This document shows, in pieces, positions 54,387 to 64,000 of a DNA stretch of 64,000 nt. The stretch is from Flavobacteriaceae bacterium. GTDB taxonomy: Bacteria > Bacteroidota > Bacteroidia > Flavobacteriales > Flavobacteriaceae. The notes beneath the pieces were generated by a model that was given only the letters and a program-made list of their open reading frames with translations, was not told the origin of the DNA and searched no databases. Made by a program: the position numbers and the translations under genes. The stretch covers positions 1 through 64,000 of the forward strand of contig JAHEMY010000003.1 of the NCBI GenBank assembly GCA_024643425.1, given 5' to 3'. Positions within the stretch are counted from its first letter, which is position 1. Each line of letters starts with the position of its first letter.

Positions 54387-56004
54387 TTGTTTGGGTGGTT
54401 AAATAATGGATACTCACAGTCGCTAATTCGTTATTGGGGTATTTTGAAAAATGTTTTGGATCACTTTGAAGCCCCAGTTCATTAATTACCTTCAAAAATA
54501 CATCCAATTCTACAATAAATTGATCACTAAATCCGTGGGTTGCATCATAAGCGGTTGCCGCTGTTTTTCCCACATTTTTGGCTGCTATAGCAGGGTCGAT
54601 GGTGTGTAATTCGATCATTAATAGGCCAAATTTTTTAATAAATGGAAGCCAGTTTTCAAAATGTTCTTTTAAATTTTGCTCGACCATCCCATTTGGCAAA
54701 CGTTCCCCTGAAAAGGAAAACGCACCTGTGGAATCACTTATTCGATTTTCTCCTGAATTTGTAGGGGTAGTCCAGGGTCTGTTATGATCCAAAAAGGTTC
54801 TCACATTAAGCAAATCACATAATTCAATATCATAGCTTTCTTGAATATCCGATTCCAGTTGCTGCGGATTAGCAATATCTCCCCAAATTACCTTGGCCCA
54901 AATATCGGCTTTTACCAAATTCGCCCGAGTTACTTTAAGGGCCGCGCGGTTGTAATCGACACCAACCAAAAATAAAGGATGCTCTTCCAGCATCGTGCCC
55001 CGTTTGGTTCGTTGTTCGATTACTTCAAATAAGTGGATTAAAAATGCCCCATTTCCGCACCCCATATCCAAAATTCCTTTCGGTTGTTCTTCAATGGGTT
55101 TGTTAAACAAAGCTATAATGATTTCATCGATTTTTTTGAAATAGGCCGAATGTGCTCCACCACTTCCCCAAACATTCATTTCACGATCCACATGCATTTC
55201 GGTCGCAGAGGGATCTGTACTTTTAAAAATTTGGGCATTGCCAAAAAGAAGTTCATCCACTCTTCTAAAAGTAGGTAAATAGGATACCGTTACGCCATAA
55301 GCCGAAGACCGGCGTGCAAAAAAGAGGCCTTTATCTGTAAATTTATAATGCCCGTTCTTTTGTTGAAACCAACCAAGGTGGCTGAAGAAATCAAGGATTT
55401 TGCTGAAACTCACGGGGTCTTCATGAAATTCATCTGCACTAAAAGATGCTTCCATAAAGTATTTATGAAACATCCCATCCATGCCTAAATAGACCGTGAT
55501 GGGTCCCACCAATACACCTTCAATATGTTTTTCAATTTGATGTTCAACTTCTCGTTCTTCCGGTAGCTCAGACTGTGGATGATACGCGCCATTTTTGAAT
55601 TTTGTAAGAATTCGATTGAGCGCAGTAAACTGTTCCAAGTCGAAATTTCTGGGATGAAAACCATCCGCAATTTTCTGAAATTGTACCACATCGTAATAGC
55701 GGTCCACAAATTTGAAGGCAAGGGCACTTTTCTTATTTACGGAAACTTCAGCAACATTTGTTTCCTTGTTCAAACGGTAGTCTAACCAACCTTGAGAGGC
55801 CATCATGCGTAAGGCAACATTTAAATATCCTTCGTTTGCTTCAAACTGGGTGGTTAATTCTTGTAAAGAGACTGTTTGCTTTTCAAGAAGTACTTTGAAA
55901 ACTCCTTTTTCATATAGCGAATAGCCTACAGGCGCCATAACAAGGCCATCGAGATGGCGAAACAAATCAATTCTCAGATTACTTTTATCTTGAGCGGAAA
56001 GCAT
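54379..56004 (-). CDS. Large class I SAM-dependent methyltransferase, polyketide-tailoring-like
   Basis: A 541-residue protein. Two winged-helix-like segments occupy the N-terminal half (LYEKGVFKVLLEKQTVSLQE and KILDFFSHLGWFQQKNGHYK). A Rossmann methyltransferase core follows, with SAM motif I ILDMGCGNGAFLIHLFEVI and the acidic loop FLVGVDYNRAALKVTRANL. The end contains SDQFIVELDVFLKVINELGL. It resembles stand-alone relatives of methyltransferase domains from polyketide pathways, but no PKS gene is in the window. Acceptor unknown. Overlaps the VOC gene. Confidence 0.72.
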   Translation of the reverse strand: MLSAQDKSNLRIDLFRHLDGLVMAPVGYSLYEKGVFKVLLEKQTVSLQELTTQFEANEGYLNVALRMMASQGWLDYRLNKETNVAEVSVNKKSALAFKFVDRYYDVVQFQKIADGFHPRNFDLEQFTALNRILTKFKNGAYHPQSELPEEREVEHQIEKHIEGVLVGPITVYLGMDGMFHKYFMEASFSADEFHEDPVSFSKILDFFSHLGWFQQKNGHYKFTDKGLFFARRSSAYGVTVSYLPTFRRVDELLFGNAQIFKSTDPSATEMHVDREMNVWGSGGAHSAYFKKIDEIIIALFNKPIEEQPKGILDMGCGNGAFLIHLFEVIEQRTKRGTMLEEHPLFLVGVDYNRAALKVTRANLVKADIWAKVIWGDIANPQQLESDIQESYDIELCDLLNVRTFLDHNRPWTTPTNSGENRISDSTGAFSFSGERLPNGMVEQNLKEHFENWLPFIKKFGLLMIELHTIDPAIAAKNVGKTAATAYDATHGFSDQFIVELDVFLKVINELGLQSDPKHFSKYPNNELATVSIHYLTTQTND

Positions 56005-56088
56005 AGGTGTGTTTTAATGTCGCTCTAATATATGTTTTTTTAATTGACCCATTTGTGAGGAAATGGAACATCCGTTACTATTGAATTC

Positions 56089-56117
56089 AAAAAAAAAGCC
56101 TCCCGAAAGGAAGGCTT
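56089..56117 (-). terminator. Terminator of the 186-residue lipoprotein gene
   Basis: Minus strand AAGCCTTCC, loop TTTC, GGGAGGCTT, then nine or more T, 20 nt after the stop codon. Confidence 0.88.
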
Positions 56118-56136
56118 GAGCTCAATAAGGATATGT

Positions 56137-56697
56137 TTATTCAACATTCCAGCCAATCATGAAGTATTTGAAAGTTGCTTCATCGGGGATCTGAGAGATC
56201 TCTATTTTGGCGCTGTAATTATATCGAATATTCTCCGGCAATTGTTTTTTGTCAATTGTTAGGTAGATATCGCTGTTCTTTAAAAATACAACCACCGCAT
56301 TGATCGCATTTTCAACATTTGAAATTTCATAATTCTTTTTTACATCGGCGAAGGTGCTTTTAATGGTAAGTCCTTTTTCGGTGTGGTAACGCGGATCAAA
56401 TATTTGGATATTGTTAATAAGCGAATTAGGATCCCGCTCGTCTTCGGGTGTCACCAATAATAATTTGTTTCCTTCTTTGTCGTAGATCTCCACTTCTCCT
56501 TGAGTCCCTAAGGCATTTTCCATAGGATTGAGCATCACAATAGAATCTTGCGCAAACAACGAATCCAATTGTTTCATTTGCAGTTCCTGAGTTAATTTTC
56601 CAACAGTTGCAGCCGTAATGCTAAATGGGTCTTGTTTTTCAGAACACTGCGACAATAAAATCCCGGCAATCATAGCCAAGAAAATGGTTTTTTTCAT
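56137..56697 (-). CDS. Lipoprotein, possibly DUF1131-like
   Basis: A 186-residue lipoprotein with signal ending LLSQC. PFSITAATVGKLTQELQMKQ after the Cys recalls the start of DUF1131 (RpoE-regulated lipoprotein) domains. The remaining sequence (NNIQIFDPRYHTEKGLTIKS, NAINAVVVFLKNSDIYLTID) is beta-rich. The family link is tentative and the function unknown. It starts 18 nt after the HerA-like gene on the same strand, so the two may share a transcript. Confidence 0.7.
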   Translation of the reverse strand: MKKTIFLAMIAGILLSQCSEKQDPFSITAATVGKLTQELQMKQLDSLFAQDSIVMLNPMENALGTQGEVEIYDKEGNKLLLVTPEDERDPNSLINNIQIFDPRYHTEKGLTIKSTFADVKKNYEISNVENAINAVVVFLKNSDIYLTIDKKQLPENIRYNYSAKIEISQIPDEATFKYFMIGWNVE

Positions 56698-56715
56698 AAT
56701 TAAATTCTTAGATTT

Positions 56716-58245
56716 TTATTTTATCATTTTTGTTAAGATTCCTAATACACTGCGAATGACTGTCGGACTTGTAAGTACCTTTTCCCAAGTGCTTGTAGTT
56801 TTTCGACTGCGAGAGGAGCTACTCCGCGAAGTGCTTTTTTTTGCGGCATCTCGTTCCTGAGCGGCCTTTTCTTTTGCTTCTTCCTGGTGCGCAGTTTCTA
56901 TTTTTTTATTCAATAATTCGTAGGCGCTTTCGCGATCTACCTCCTCGTTGTATTTTTTAATAAGGGCAGAGCTGTCCAATAATTCTTTTAATTCAGACGG
57001 TTCCAACACATCCATCCTACTCATAGGAGCTCGCATAAGCGTTGCTGCCAAGGGCGTTGGAATCCCTTTTTCATTTAAGGCAGAAACCAGAGCTTCTCCA
57101 ATCCCCAATGCGGTGAGAACCTCATCGGTCTCATAATAGTCGGATAATGGATAATTCTCTGCAGTAAGTTTGATGGCCTTTCGGTCTTTTGCGGTGAAAG
57201 CGCGCAAGGCATGCTGGACCTTCAGTCCTAGCTGACTCAATACCGCATCGGGAACATCGGTTGGGTTTTGTGTGACAAAATAGAGGCCGACCCCTTTGGA
57301 ACGAATTAGTTTTACAATACTTTCTATCTGATTGATTAGCGCACTGCTCGCTTCTTTAAAAATGAGGTGGGCTTCATCGATGAAAATTACCAACTCAGGA
57401 CGCTCGCTGTCTCCTTGTTCAGGAAAGGTTGCATAGATTTCGGCCAACAGGCAAAGCATGAAGGTAGAGAATAGTTGCGGTCGGTCTTGAATATCGGTTA
57501 AGCGAACAATATTGATGTATCCCAAGCCATTGTCGTTAACCCGCAAAAGGTCATCGGTTTCGAATGATTTCTCACCAAAAAACAAATCACCTCCCTGTTG
57601 TTCCAAGGCTACTATCTTTCGCAGAATCGCTCCGGAAGTTGCCGGTGATATGCGACCATATTCTGAAGCGATATCATCTTTTCCTTCATCGGAAGCATAT
57701 TGAATAATTTTTTTGAGGTCTTTTAAATCCAGCAACGGAAGTTTATGATCATCGCAATATTTGAACAAGATTGCCATTACGCCGGATTGTGCTTCTGAAA
57801 GTTCCAGGATTCGAGAAATTAGCACCGGGCCAAATTCACTAACGGTCGCCCTTAATCGAACACCGTTTTGTTCAGAAATGGTTAAGATTTCAACGGGGAA
57901 TTTCTTCGATTCAAAAGGGATTCCTATTTGGGCATGACGTTCATCAATTTTTACATGGCCGGGACTGGGTTCTGCGATACCACTCAAGTCACCTTTCATA
58001 TCCATAAGCAATACCGGAATTCCTTTGTCGGATAAGTTTTCGGCCAACACTTGCAGTGTTTTTGTTTTTCCCGTTCCCGTAGCTCCGGCGATAAGTCCGT
58101 GCCGGTTAAGCGTTTTTAAAGGAACTCGTACCAAGGCATTGGTAATGGTTTTTCCTTCGAGCATGGCCGCACCCAAAGTGATGGCGTCACCTTTTGTGGC
58201 ATAACCTGAGGTGATGTAATCAAAAAATTCTTGTGTGTTTGCCAT
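56716..58245 (-). CDS. HerA-like ATPase (DUF853/YjgR family)
   Basis: A 509-residue ATPase with Walker A GATGTGKT (residues 54-61), Walker B ELVIFIDEAHLIF and the arginine-rich C-terminal region of the DUF853 family. The last roughly 60 residues are low-complexity Lys/Ser/Arg plus a short hydrophobic end. Relatives resemble the HerA/FtsK DNA-pumping ATPases, but the role of this subgroup is not settled. The ATG at 58245 is preferred over a longer frame from 58272. Confidence 0.87.
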   Translation of the reverse strand: MANTQEFFDYITSGYATKGDAITLGAAMLEGKTITNALVRVPLKTLNRHGLIAGATGTGKTKTLQVLAENLSDKGIPVLLMDMKGDLSGIAEPSPGHVKIDERHAQIGIPFESKKFPVEILTISEQNGVRLRATVSEFGPVLISRILELSEAQSGVMAILFKYCDDHKLPLLDLKDLKKIIQYASDEGKDDIASEYGRISPATSGAILRKIVALEQQGGDLFFGEKSFETDDLLRVNDNGLGYINIVRLTDIQDRPQLFSTFMLCLLAEIYATFPEQGDSERPELVIFIDEAHLIFKEASSALINQIESIVKLIRSKGVGLYFVTQNPTDVPDAVLSQLGLKVQHALRAFTAKDRKAIKLTAENYPLSDYYETDEVLTALGIGEALVSALNEKGIPTPLAATLMRAPMSRMDVLEPSELKELLDSSALIKKYNEEVDRESAYELLNKKIETAHQEEAKEKAAQERDAAKKSTSRSSSSRSRKTTSTWEKVLTSPTVIRSVLGILTKMIK

Positions 58246-58337
58246 GGTCAAAATTTTTGATAAAAATAGCAATTGTTAACGTGCCATTGAAATTATCCAT
58301 GCCTTTATTTTTTGGAAGGGTTTCTTTGTTTAAAGTG

Positions 58338-58345
58338 TATCTTTG
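58338..58345 (+). promoter_or_regulatory. -7 element of the queE promoter, almost abutting the start codon
   Basis: TATCTTTG followed by C and AAAATG; the ATG begins 5 nt after the element. Transcription would start at or within a few bases of the ATG. Confidence 0.5.
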
Positions 58346-58349
58346 CAAA

Positions 58350-58979
58350 ATGATAAGTGAGGTACAAGAAAAAGTAAATAAAGGGCTCATGTTGCCCCTT
58401 ATGGAAGAATTTTATACAATCCAGGGAGAAGGGTATCACAAGGGTACCGCTGCCTATTTTATTCGTGTTGGAGGCTGTGATGTTGGGTGTCATTGGTGCG
58501 ACGTGAAAGAAAGTTGGAATCCAGACCTTCATCCGCCCACCGAGGTGGATTCAATTGCAGAAAAAGCCTCCAAATATTCCAAGACCATTGTTGTAACGGG
58601 TGGGGAACCTCTTACATGGGATATGGGGCCAATTACGGCCTTATTAAAAAATAAAGGACTTACTACCCACATCGAGACCTCCGGAGCGTATCCTTTAACA
58701 GGTAGTTGGGATTGGATTTGTTTGTCGCCTAAAAAAATGAAATTGCCTACGGAAGAAGTCTATAAGGCTGCTCATGAATTAAAAGTGATTATTTACAACA
58801 ACGACGATTTTAGATTTGCCGAGGAGCAAGCTGCTAAAGTGGGAGAGAAGTGTAAGCTATATCTTCAACCGGAATGGAGTAAAAGAGAAAAGATGATACC
58901 CGCGATTGTGGATTATGTGATGCAGCATCCCAAATGGGTGGTTTCTTTACAAACCCATAAGTATCTTAATATCCCATAA
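58350..58979 (+). CDS. queE: 7-carboxy-7-deazaguanine synthase
   Basis: A 209-residue radical-SAM enzyme of the queuosine/7-deazapurine pathway, making 7-carboxy-7-deazaguanine. It has PLMEEFYTIQGEGYHKGTAA and the cluster motif CDVGCHWC (CxxxCxxC), then VVTGGEPLTWD. The start MISEVQEKVNKGLMLPLMEE is preferred; Met14 at 58389 is an alternative if the transcript is truly leaderless. Other queuosine genes are not nearby. Confidence 0.95.
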   Translation: MISEVQEKVNKGLMLPLMEEFYTIQGEGYHKGTAAYFIRVGGCDVGCHWCDVKESWNPDLHPPTEVDSIAEKASKYSKTIVVTGGEPLTWDMGPITALLKNKGLTTHIETSGAYPLTGSWDWICLSPKKMKLPTEEVYKAAHELKVIIYNNDDFRFAEEQAAKVGEKCKLYLQPEWSKREKMIPAIVDYVMQHPKWVVSLQTHKYLNIP

Positions 58980-59008
58980 AAAAAGCCGAAAATTTCTTTC
59001 CGGCTTCA
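58976..59008 (-). terminator. Terminator of the DUF2911 gene
   Basis: Minus strand AAGCCG (59006-59001), loop, CGGCTT (58988-58983), then TTTTT. It lies between the converging queE and DUF2911 genes and is oriented for the latter. Confidence 0.8.
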
Positions 59009-59032
59009 ACGATCGATTATATCAAAATCTAT

Positions 59033-59578
59033 TTATTCGGTAAAAGGGATTACAAGTCGTGTAGTGCCCCAACCAATGTTCATGTCGATTCCGTTATCGG
59101 ATCCTTCAAAATAAATTGAAAATGCTTCCAGGGACTCATCGCCTGTTGAAACAGGAAGCGTAATGCGAGCCACATCCTGTGCTTCATTGTAAAAGTAAGC
59201 GCCCCAAACGTTCAAATCCTTGTTGATGATGGCAGTCCATTCTTTATCACCCGGGATGGTGTAAAAAGTGTAAGTGCCCGCTTTCACTAGGGTGTTCCCT
59301 AACTTCATGTCTTTGTAAAGGGTAAGTTCATTTGCCTCATTGGCTCCTGTTCTCCAAACTTTTCCATTCATCGCAAGATCTCCTACCGCACGACCCTTTA
59401 GTTGAGGTCTGCTATAGACGATTTTAATTTCTTTCAAGGAGTTTTTATAGTCACTTGGATAGGCAGCTGCATCCATCGGACTCACATCCAATTTGCTAAA
59501 TCCTTGTGCAGATGCTGTGGTGGCTACTGATGCAACCATTAGTAAGCTAAAAAGGTAAATAAGTGTTTGTTTTCTCAT
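59033..59578 (-). CDS. DUF2911 secreted protein
   Basis: A 181-residue protein with a signal peptide (ends TASAQ) and the DUF2911 core: YSRPQLKGRAVGDL, GKVWRTGANEANELTLYKD, and KAGTYTFYTIPGDKEWTAII with NVWGAYFYN. Common in Bacteroidota, function unknown. Divergent from gyrB with a 270-nt gap that is AT-rich and contains no other gene. Confidence 0.9.
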   Translation of the reverse strand: MRKQTLIYLFSLLMVASVATTASAQGFSKLDVSPMDAAAYPSDYKNSLKEIKIVYSRPQLKGRAVGDLAMNGKVWRTGANEANELTLYKDMKLGNTLVKAGTYTFYTIPGDKEWTAIINKDLNVWGAYFYNEAQDVARITLPVSTGDESLEAFSIYFEGSDNGIDMNIGWGTTRLVIPFTE

Positions 59579-59802
59579 GATTTAATTTTTTTTAAAAGTA
59601 ATTTTTTAAATGAGTAATTATGATAAAATTGTGTGAAAATTTTTAAGATAATTAGGTATTAATGGTCGAATATAGCGTGAAATTATTACAATCAAATCGC
59701 TGTAAATTAATGTGATTCAAAACCTTCGATTTTTTCACAAATTTTGTTAATAACTTACCCTTGTCGTATTTGTGAAAGTGCCGAAATCATTGGGGATTTG
59801 GT

Positions 59803-59810
59803 TATATTTG
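59803..59810 (+). promoter_or_regulatory. Likely -7 element of the gyrB promoter
   Basis: TATATTTG fits TAnnTTTG, 38 nt before the gyrB ATG; no good -33 partner at 19-21 nt. The rest of the 270-nt gap is AT-rich with no other recognisable signal. Confidence 0.4.
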
Positions 59811-59833
59811 CTTTTATACGAATAAGACAGTAA

Positions 59834-61789
<1,956 letters not shown>

Positions 61790-61810
61790 TTTGGTTGTTC
61801 TATAAAATAT

Positions 61811-61838
61811 AAAAACACCCCAATATGGGGTGTTTTTA
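61811..61838 (+). terminator. Intrinsic terminator of gyrB
   Basis: AAAAACACCCC, AATAT loop, GGGGTGTTTTT: perfect stem with A- and T-flanks, 22 nt after the gyrB stop. Confidence 0.92.
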
Positions 61839-61892
61839 TATTAAAAATGTTTTGGTATTATTGCTGACTAACTAATCAACAAGCGCTATTAC

Positions 61893-62936
61893 ATGAAACG
61901 CATTTTACTATTAATTTTCATTTTATCCAACGCATTGGTTCAAAGTCAGGAACTAGAAAGTATCTTAATCGCCGGACAAGATGCTAATAAACTTACTCAA
62001 GCATATGTAAATCCTGCGCTTAAAGGCTTAGTCTTTAGCATGAACGATGGTTGGTATACCACAGGAAAAACTCATGAATTGTTGGGCTTTGATATTACCA
62101 TTGGTGTGAATTTAGCATTGGTGCCCGAAGTTGATAAATCCTTTATATTCCGGCCGGAGAATTATAGCTACCTAACTACACAATCAGGAAACGATGAAGA
62201 AGTGCCCACCTTATTAGGAAGTGATGAGGGAACAATTTTAGATGTGAGAATACCCATTGGTGATGGAACTTATAAGGTTTCTCAATTTGAAATGCCCGGT
62301 GGAATAGGAGATGATCTCCCGGTGAATGGCGTTCCGGGTCCAAGTATTCAGGTTGGTTTGGGTCTTCCTACAAAAACAGATGTCAAATTTAGATTGGTTC
62401 CTAACATTGGTGCCGACGACAAGGTGAACAATTTTTTATTTGGCTTAGGCTTTCAGCATGATGTAACCCAATATGTGCCCGCATTGGAAGAAACGCCTTT
62501 CAGTTTAAGTGCTTTGGTAGCATACGGTCATACGAAAGTTACTTATCTCATCGATGATGAGTCGGCCCTAGACGATGTAACAGTGACCAATGGAGAAGGA
62601 GTGTTCAAATTAAATACTTGGACCTTTCAGGCAATTGGTTCGGTTGATTTCAAGATCATCAATTTTCATGCTTCCCTAGGTTATGGCAGTGGCCGAAGTA
62701 CTTTGCAATTAAATGGCGCCTACAATTTGGAATACGATGTTGAAGATGAACAAGGGAATAATCTAGGTACAGTTCGTGAAACACTCAACAATCCTATCGA
62801 CCTAGACACGAGTGTCGGTAGTTTGCGCTTTTCGGTGGGAACTCGAATCGATTTATCGATTTTTAAAATTTACGCAGCCTATGCACTTCAGGAATATAAT
62901 ACTGTTTCAGCAGGCATATCCATTAGTGTGCGTTAG
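61893..62936 (+). CDS. DUF6588 outer-membrane barrel-like protein
   Basis: A 347-residue protein with a signal peptide (ends ALVQSQ) and DUF6588-like N-terminus LIAGQDANKLTQAYVNPALK. It has many amphipathic beta-strands (PSIQVGLGLPTKTDVKFRLV, FLFGLGFQHDV) and a C-terminal strand AGISISVR. Probably an outer-membrane protein; function unknown. The gyrB and mdh neighbourhood gives no hint. Confidence 0.78.
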   Translation: MKRILLLIFILSNALVQSQELESILIAGQDANKLTQAYVNPALKGLVFSMNDGWYTTGKTHELLGFDITIGVNLALVPEVDKSFIFRPENYSYLTTQSGNDEEVPTLLGSDEGTILDVRIPIGDGTYKVSQFEMPGGIGDDLPVNGVPGPSIQVGLGLPTKTDVKFRLVPNIGADDKVNNFLFGLGFQHDVTQYVPALEETPFSLSALVAYGHTKVTYLIDDESALDDVTVTNGEGVFKLNTWTFQAIGSVDFKIINFHASLGYGSGRSTLQLNGAYNLEYDVEDEQGNNLGTVRETLNNPIDLDTSVGSLRFSVGTRIDLSIFKIYAAYALQEYNTVSAGISISVR

Positions 62937-63005
62937 AAATTAAACCTCTTAAGAAAGACTCGCTTTTATTTAGCGCTTGGCACTATTTTTTTCTTAGAAG
63001 AATTG

Positions 63006-63013
63006 TACTTTTG
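63006..63013 (+). promoter_or_regulatory. Likely -7 element of the mdh promoter
   Basis: TACTTTTG fits TAnnTTTG, about 83 nt before the ATG; -33 partner unclear. Confidence 0.35.
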
Positions 63014-63096
63014 TAGCCCCATTTGGGATGTCTATTTAATTTTGATATCCAAGGGAATAGCGATTTTTAATTCATTAAAATACATAAATTTAAATC

Positions 63097-64000
63097 ATGA
63101 AAGTAACAGTAGTAGGGGCCGGTGCGGTTGGTGCAAGTTGTGCCGAATACATCGCCATCAAAGATTTTGCAAGTGAAGTAGTATTATTAGACATTAAAGA
63201 AGGGTATGCCGAAGGTAAAGCCATGGATTTGATGCAAACTGCTACTTTGAATGGTTTCGATACGAAAATTACTGGTTCAACAAACGATTATAGCAAAACT
63301 GCGGGAAGTAATATTTGTGTAATCACTTCAGGAATTCCAAGAAAACCCGGAATGACACGTGAAGAGCTTATTGGAATCAATGCCGGAATAGTAAAAACAG
63401 TTGCGACCAGCTTGATCGAACATTCTCCAAATACCATTCTTATTGTCGTGAGTAATCCAATGGATACCATGACCTATTTAGCACATAAAGTAACGGGACT
63501 GCCAAAAAATAGAATTATCGGCATGGGTGGTGCCTTAGATAGTGCGCGTTTCAAATACCGTTTAGCCGAGGCCTTAGATGCTCCTCTTAGCGACGTTGAT
63601 GGAATGGTGATTGGCGGACATAGCGATACTGGTATGGTTCCATTAACGCGTCTTGCTACCAGAAATAGTGTTCCTGTGTCTGAATTTATTTCAGCAGAGC
63701 GTCTTGAGCAAGTAAAAGAAGACACTAAGGTGGGTGGAGCTACGCTTACTAAATTGCTGGGTACTTCAGCATGGTATGCGCCCGGGGCAGCAGTTTCAGC
63801 CTTAGTGCAATCCATTGCCTGTGATCAAAAGAAAATGTTCCCTTGTTCCGTGATGCTAAACGGAGAATATGGACTTAACGATATCTGTATCGGTGCACCG
63901 GTGTTATTAGGTAAAAACGGTATTGAAAGTATCGTAGAAATTAAGTTGGATGATGCTGAAAAAGCCAATTTGCAAGAAAGTGCAATTGGCGTAAGAAATG
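63097..64000 (+). CDS. mdh: Malate dehydrogenase (3' end beyond the window)
   Basis: 301 complete codons of an NAD-dependent malate dehydrogenase of the LDH-like type. Rossmann motif VTVVGAGAVGASCAEYIA, Asp in VVLLDIKEGYAEGKAMDL, substrate Arg loop SGIPRKPGMTREEL, SNPMDTMTYLAHKVTGLP, and the catalytic His in VIGGHSDTGMVPL. It oxidises malate to oxaloacetate in the TCA cycle, feeding citrate synthase. About ten C-terminal residues are missing. Confidence 0.97.
   Translation, partial: MKVTVVGAGAVGASCAEYIAIKDFASEVVLLDIKEGYAEGKAMDLMQTATLNGFDTKITGSTNDYSKTAGSNICVITSGIPRKPGMTREELIGINAGIVKTVATSLIEHSPNTILIVVSNPMDTMTYLAHKVTGLPKNRIIGMGGALDSARFKYRLAEALDAPLSDVDGMVIGGHSDTGMVPLTRLATRNSVPVSEFISAERLEQVKEDTKVGGATLTKLLGTSAWYAPGAAVSALVQSIACDQKKMFPCSVMLNGEYGLNDICIGAPVLLGKNGIESIVEIKLDDAEKANLQESAIGVRN

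Overview
The window looks like a chromosomal segment of a member of the Flavobacteriaceae (Bacteroidota). The base composition is AT-rich. Start codons lack strong Shine-Dalgarno sequences, and several genes carry the Bacteroidota housekeeping promoter signature (TTG/TTTG, about 20 nt, TAnnTTTG). SusC, FecR/TonB and T9SS-sorted proteins are present, as are families typical of the group (DUF3570, DUF4266, DUF2911, DUF6588). I found no rRNA, tRNA, CRISPR array, transposase or prophage gene.

Layout. 1-3510 (minus): a SusC-type TonB receptor cut by the window edge, then a one-POTRA Omp85-family barrel. 3696-20762 (plus): one unbroken translation superoperon (str, S10, spc and alpha operons: rpsL, rpsG, fusA, S10 to L17, with secY, infA and rpoA), ended by a strong terminator. 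20851-25821 (plus): carA, eno, gltA and a DDAH/arginine-deiminase-like hydrolase, the first three each followed by a hairpin terminator. 25835-28941 (minus): a very tight four-gene operon of exported proteins (thioredoxin, ApbE flavin transferase, DUF4266 lipoprotein, DUF3570 barrel). 29048-37283: a kelch/T9SS protein, an acetyltransferase, the citrulline hydrolase CtlX, an SH3b lipoprotein, an SDR/DUF2867 protein, a small unknown and argS. 37309-48486: two tandem paralogous cell-surface signalling modules. 48565-64000: DUF1624 membrane protein, ffh, folD, AI-2E-type permease, TIGR02206 protein, VOC and methyltransferase pair, a lipoprotein, HerA-like ATPase, queE, DUF2911 protein, gyrB, DUF6588 protein and mdh (cut by the edge).

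The most interesting part is 37.3-48.5 kb. Each module encodes an ECF sigma factor, a FecR anti-sigma factor and a FecA-like TonB receptor with an N-terminal signalling domain on the minus strand, and one or two secreted lipoproteins divergently on the plus strand. The lipoproteins of both modules share a four-fold 'YP' repeat domain that I do not recognise. In each module the same promoter-like element, GGTAGG-N17-TGTT, occurs twice: once in the gap between sigma and fecR, and once exactly 55 nt upstream of the lipoprotein start. All four copies keep the same internal spacing. This suggests that each sigma factor jointly switches on its anti-sigma/receptor pair and its lipoprotein(s), while its own gene lies outside the element. 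The ligand is unknown.

The second candidate system is the thioredoxin-ApbE-DUF4266-DUF3570 operon, which looks like a dedicated flavin/thiol redox unit of the envelope. Its DUF3570 protein carries two SSGAS motifs and a His/Asp-rich loop, and its DUF4266 lipoprotein ends in a Cys-Gly-Cys tail.
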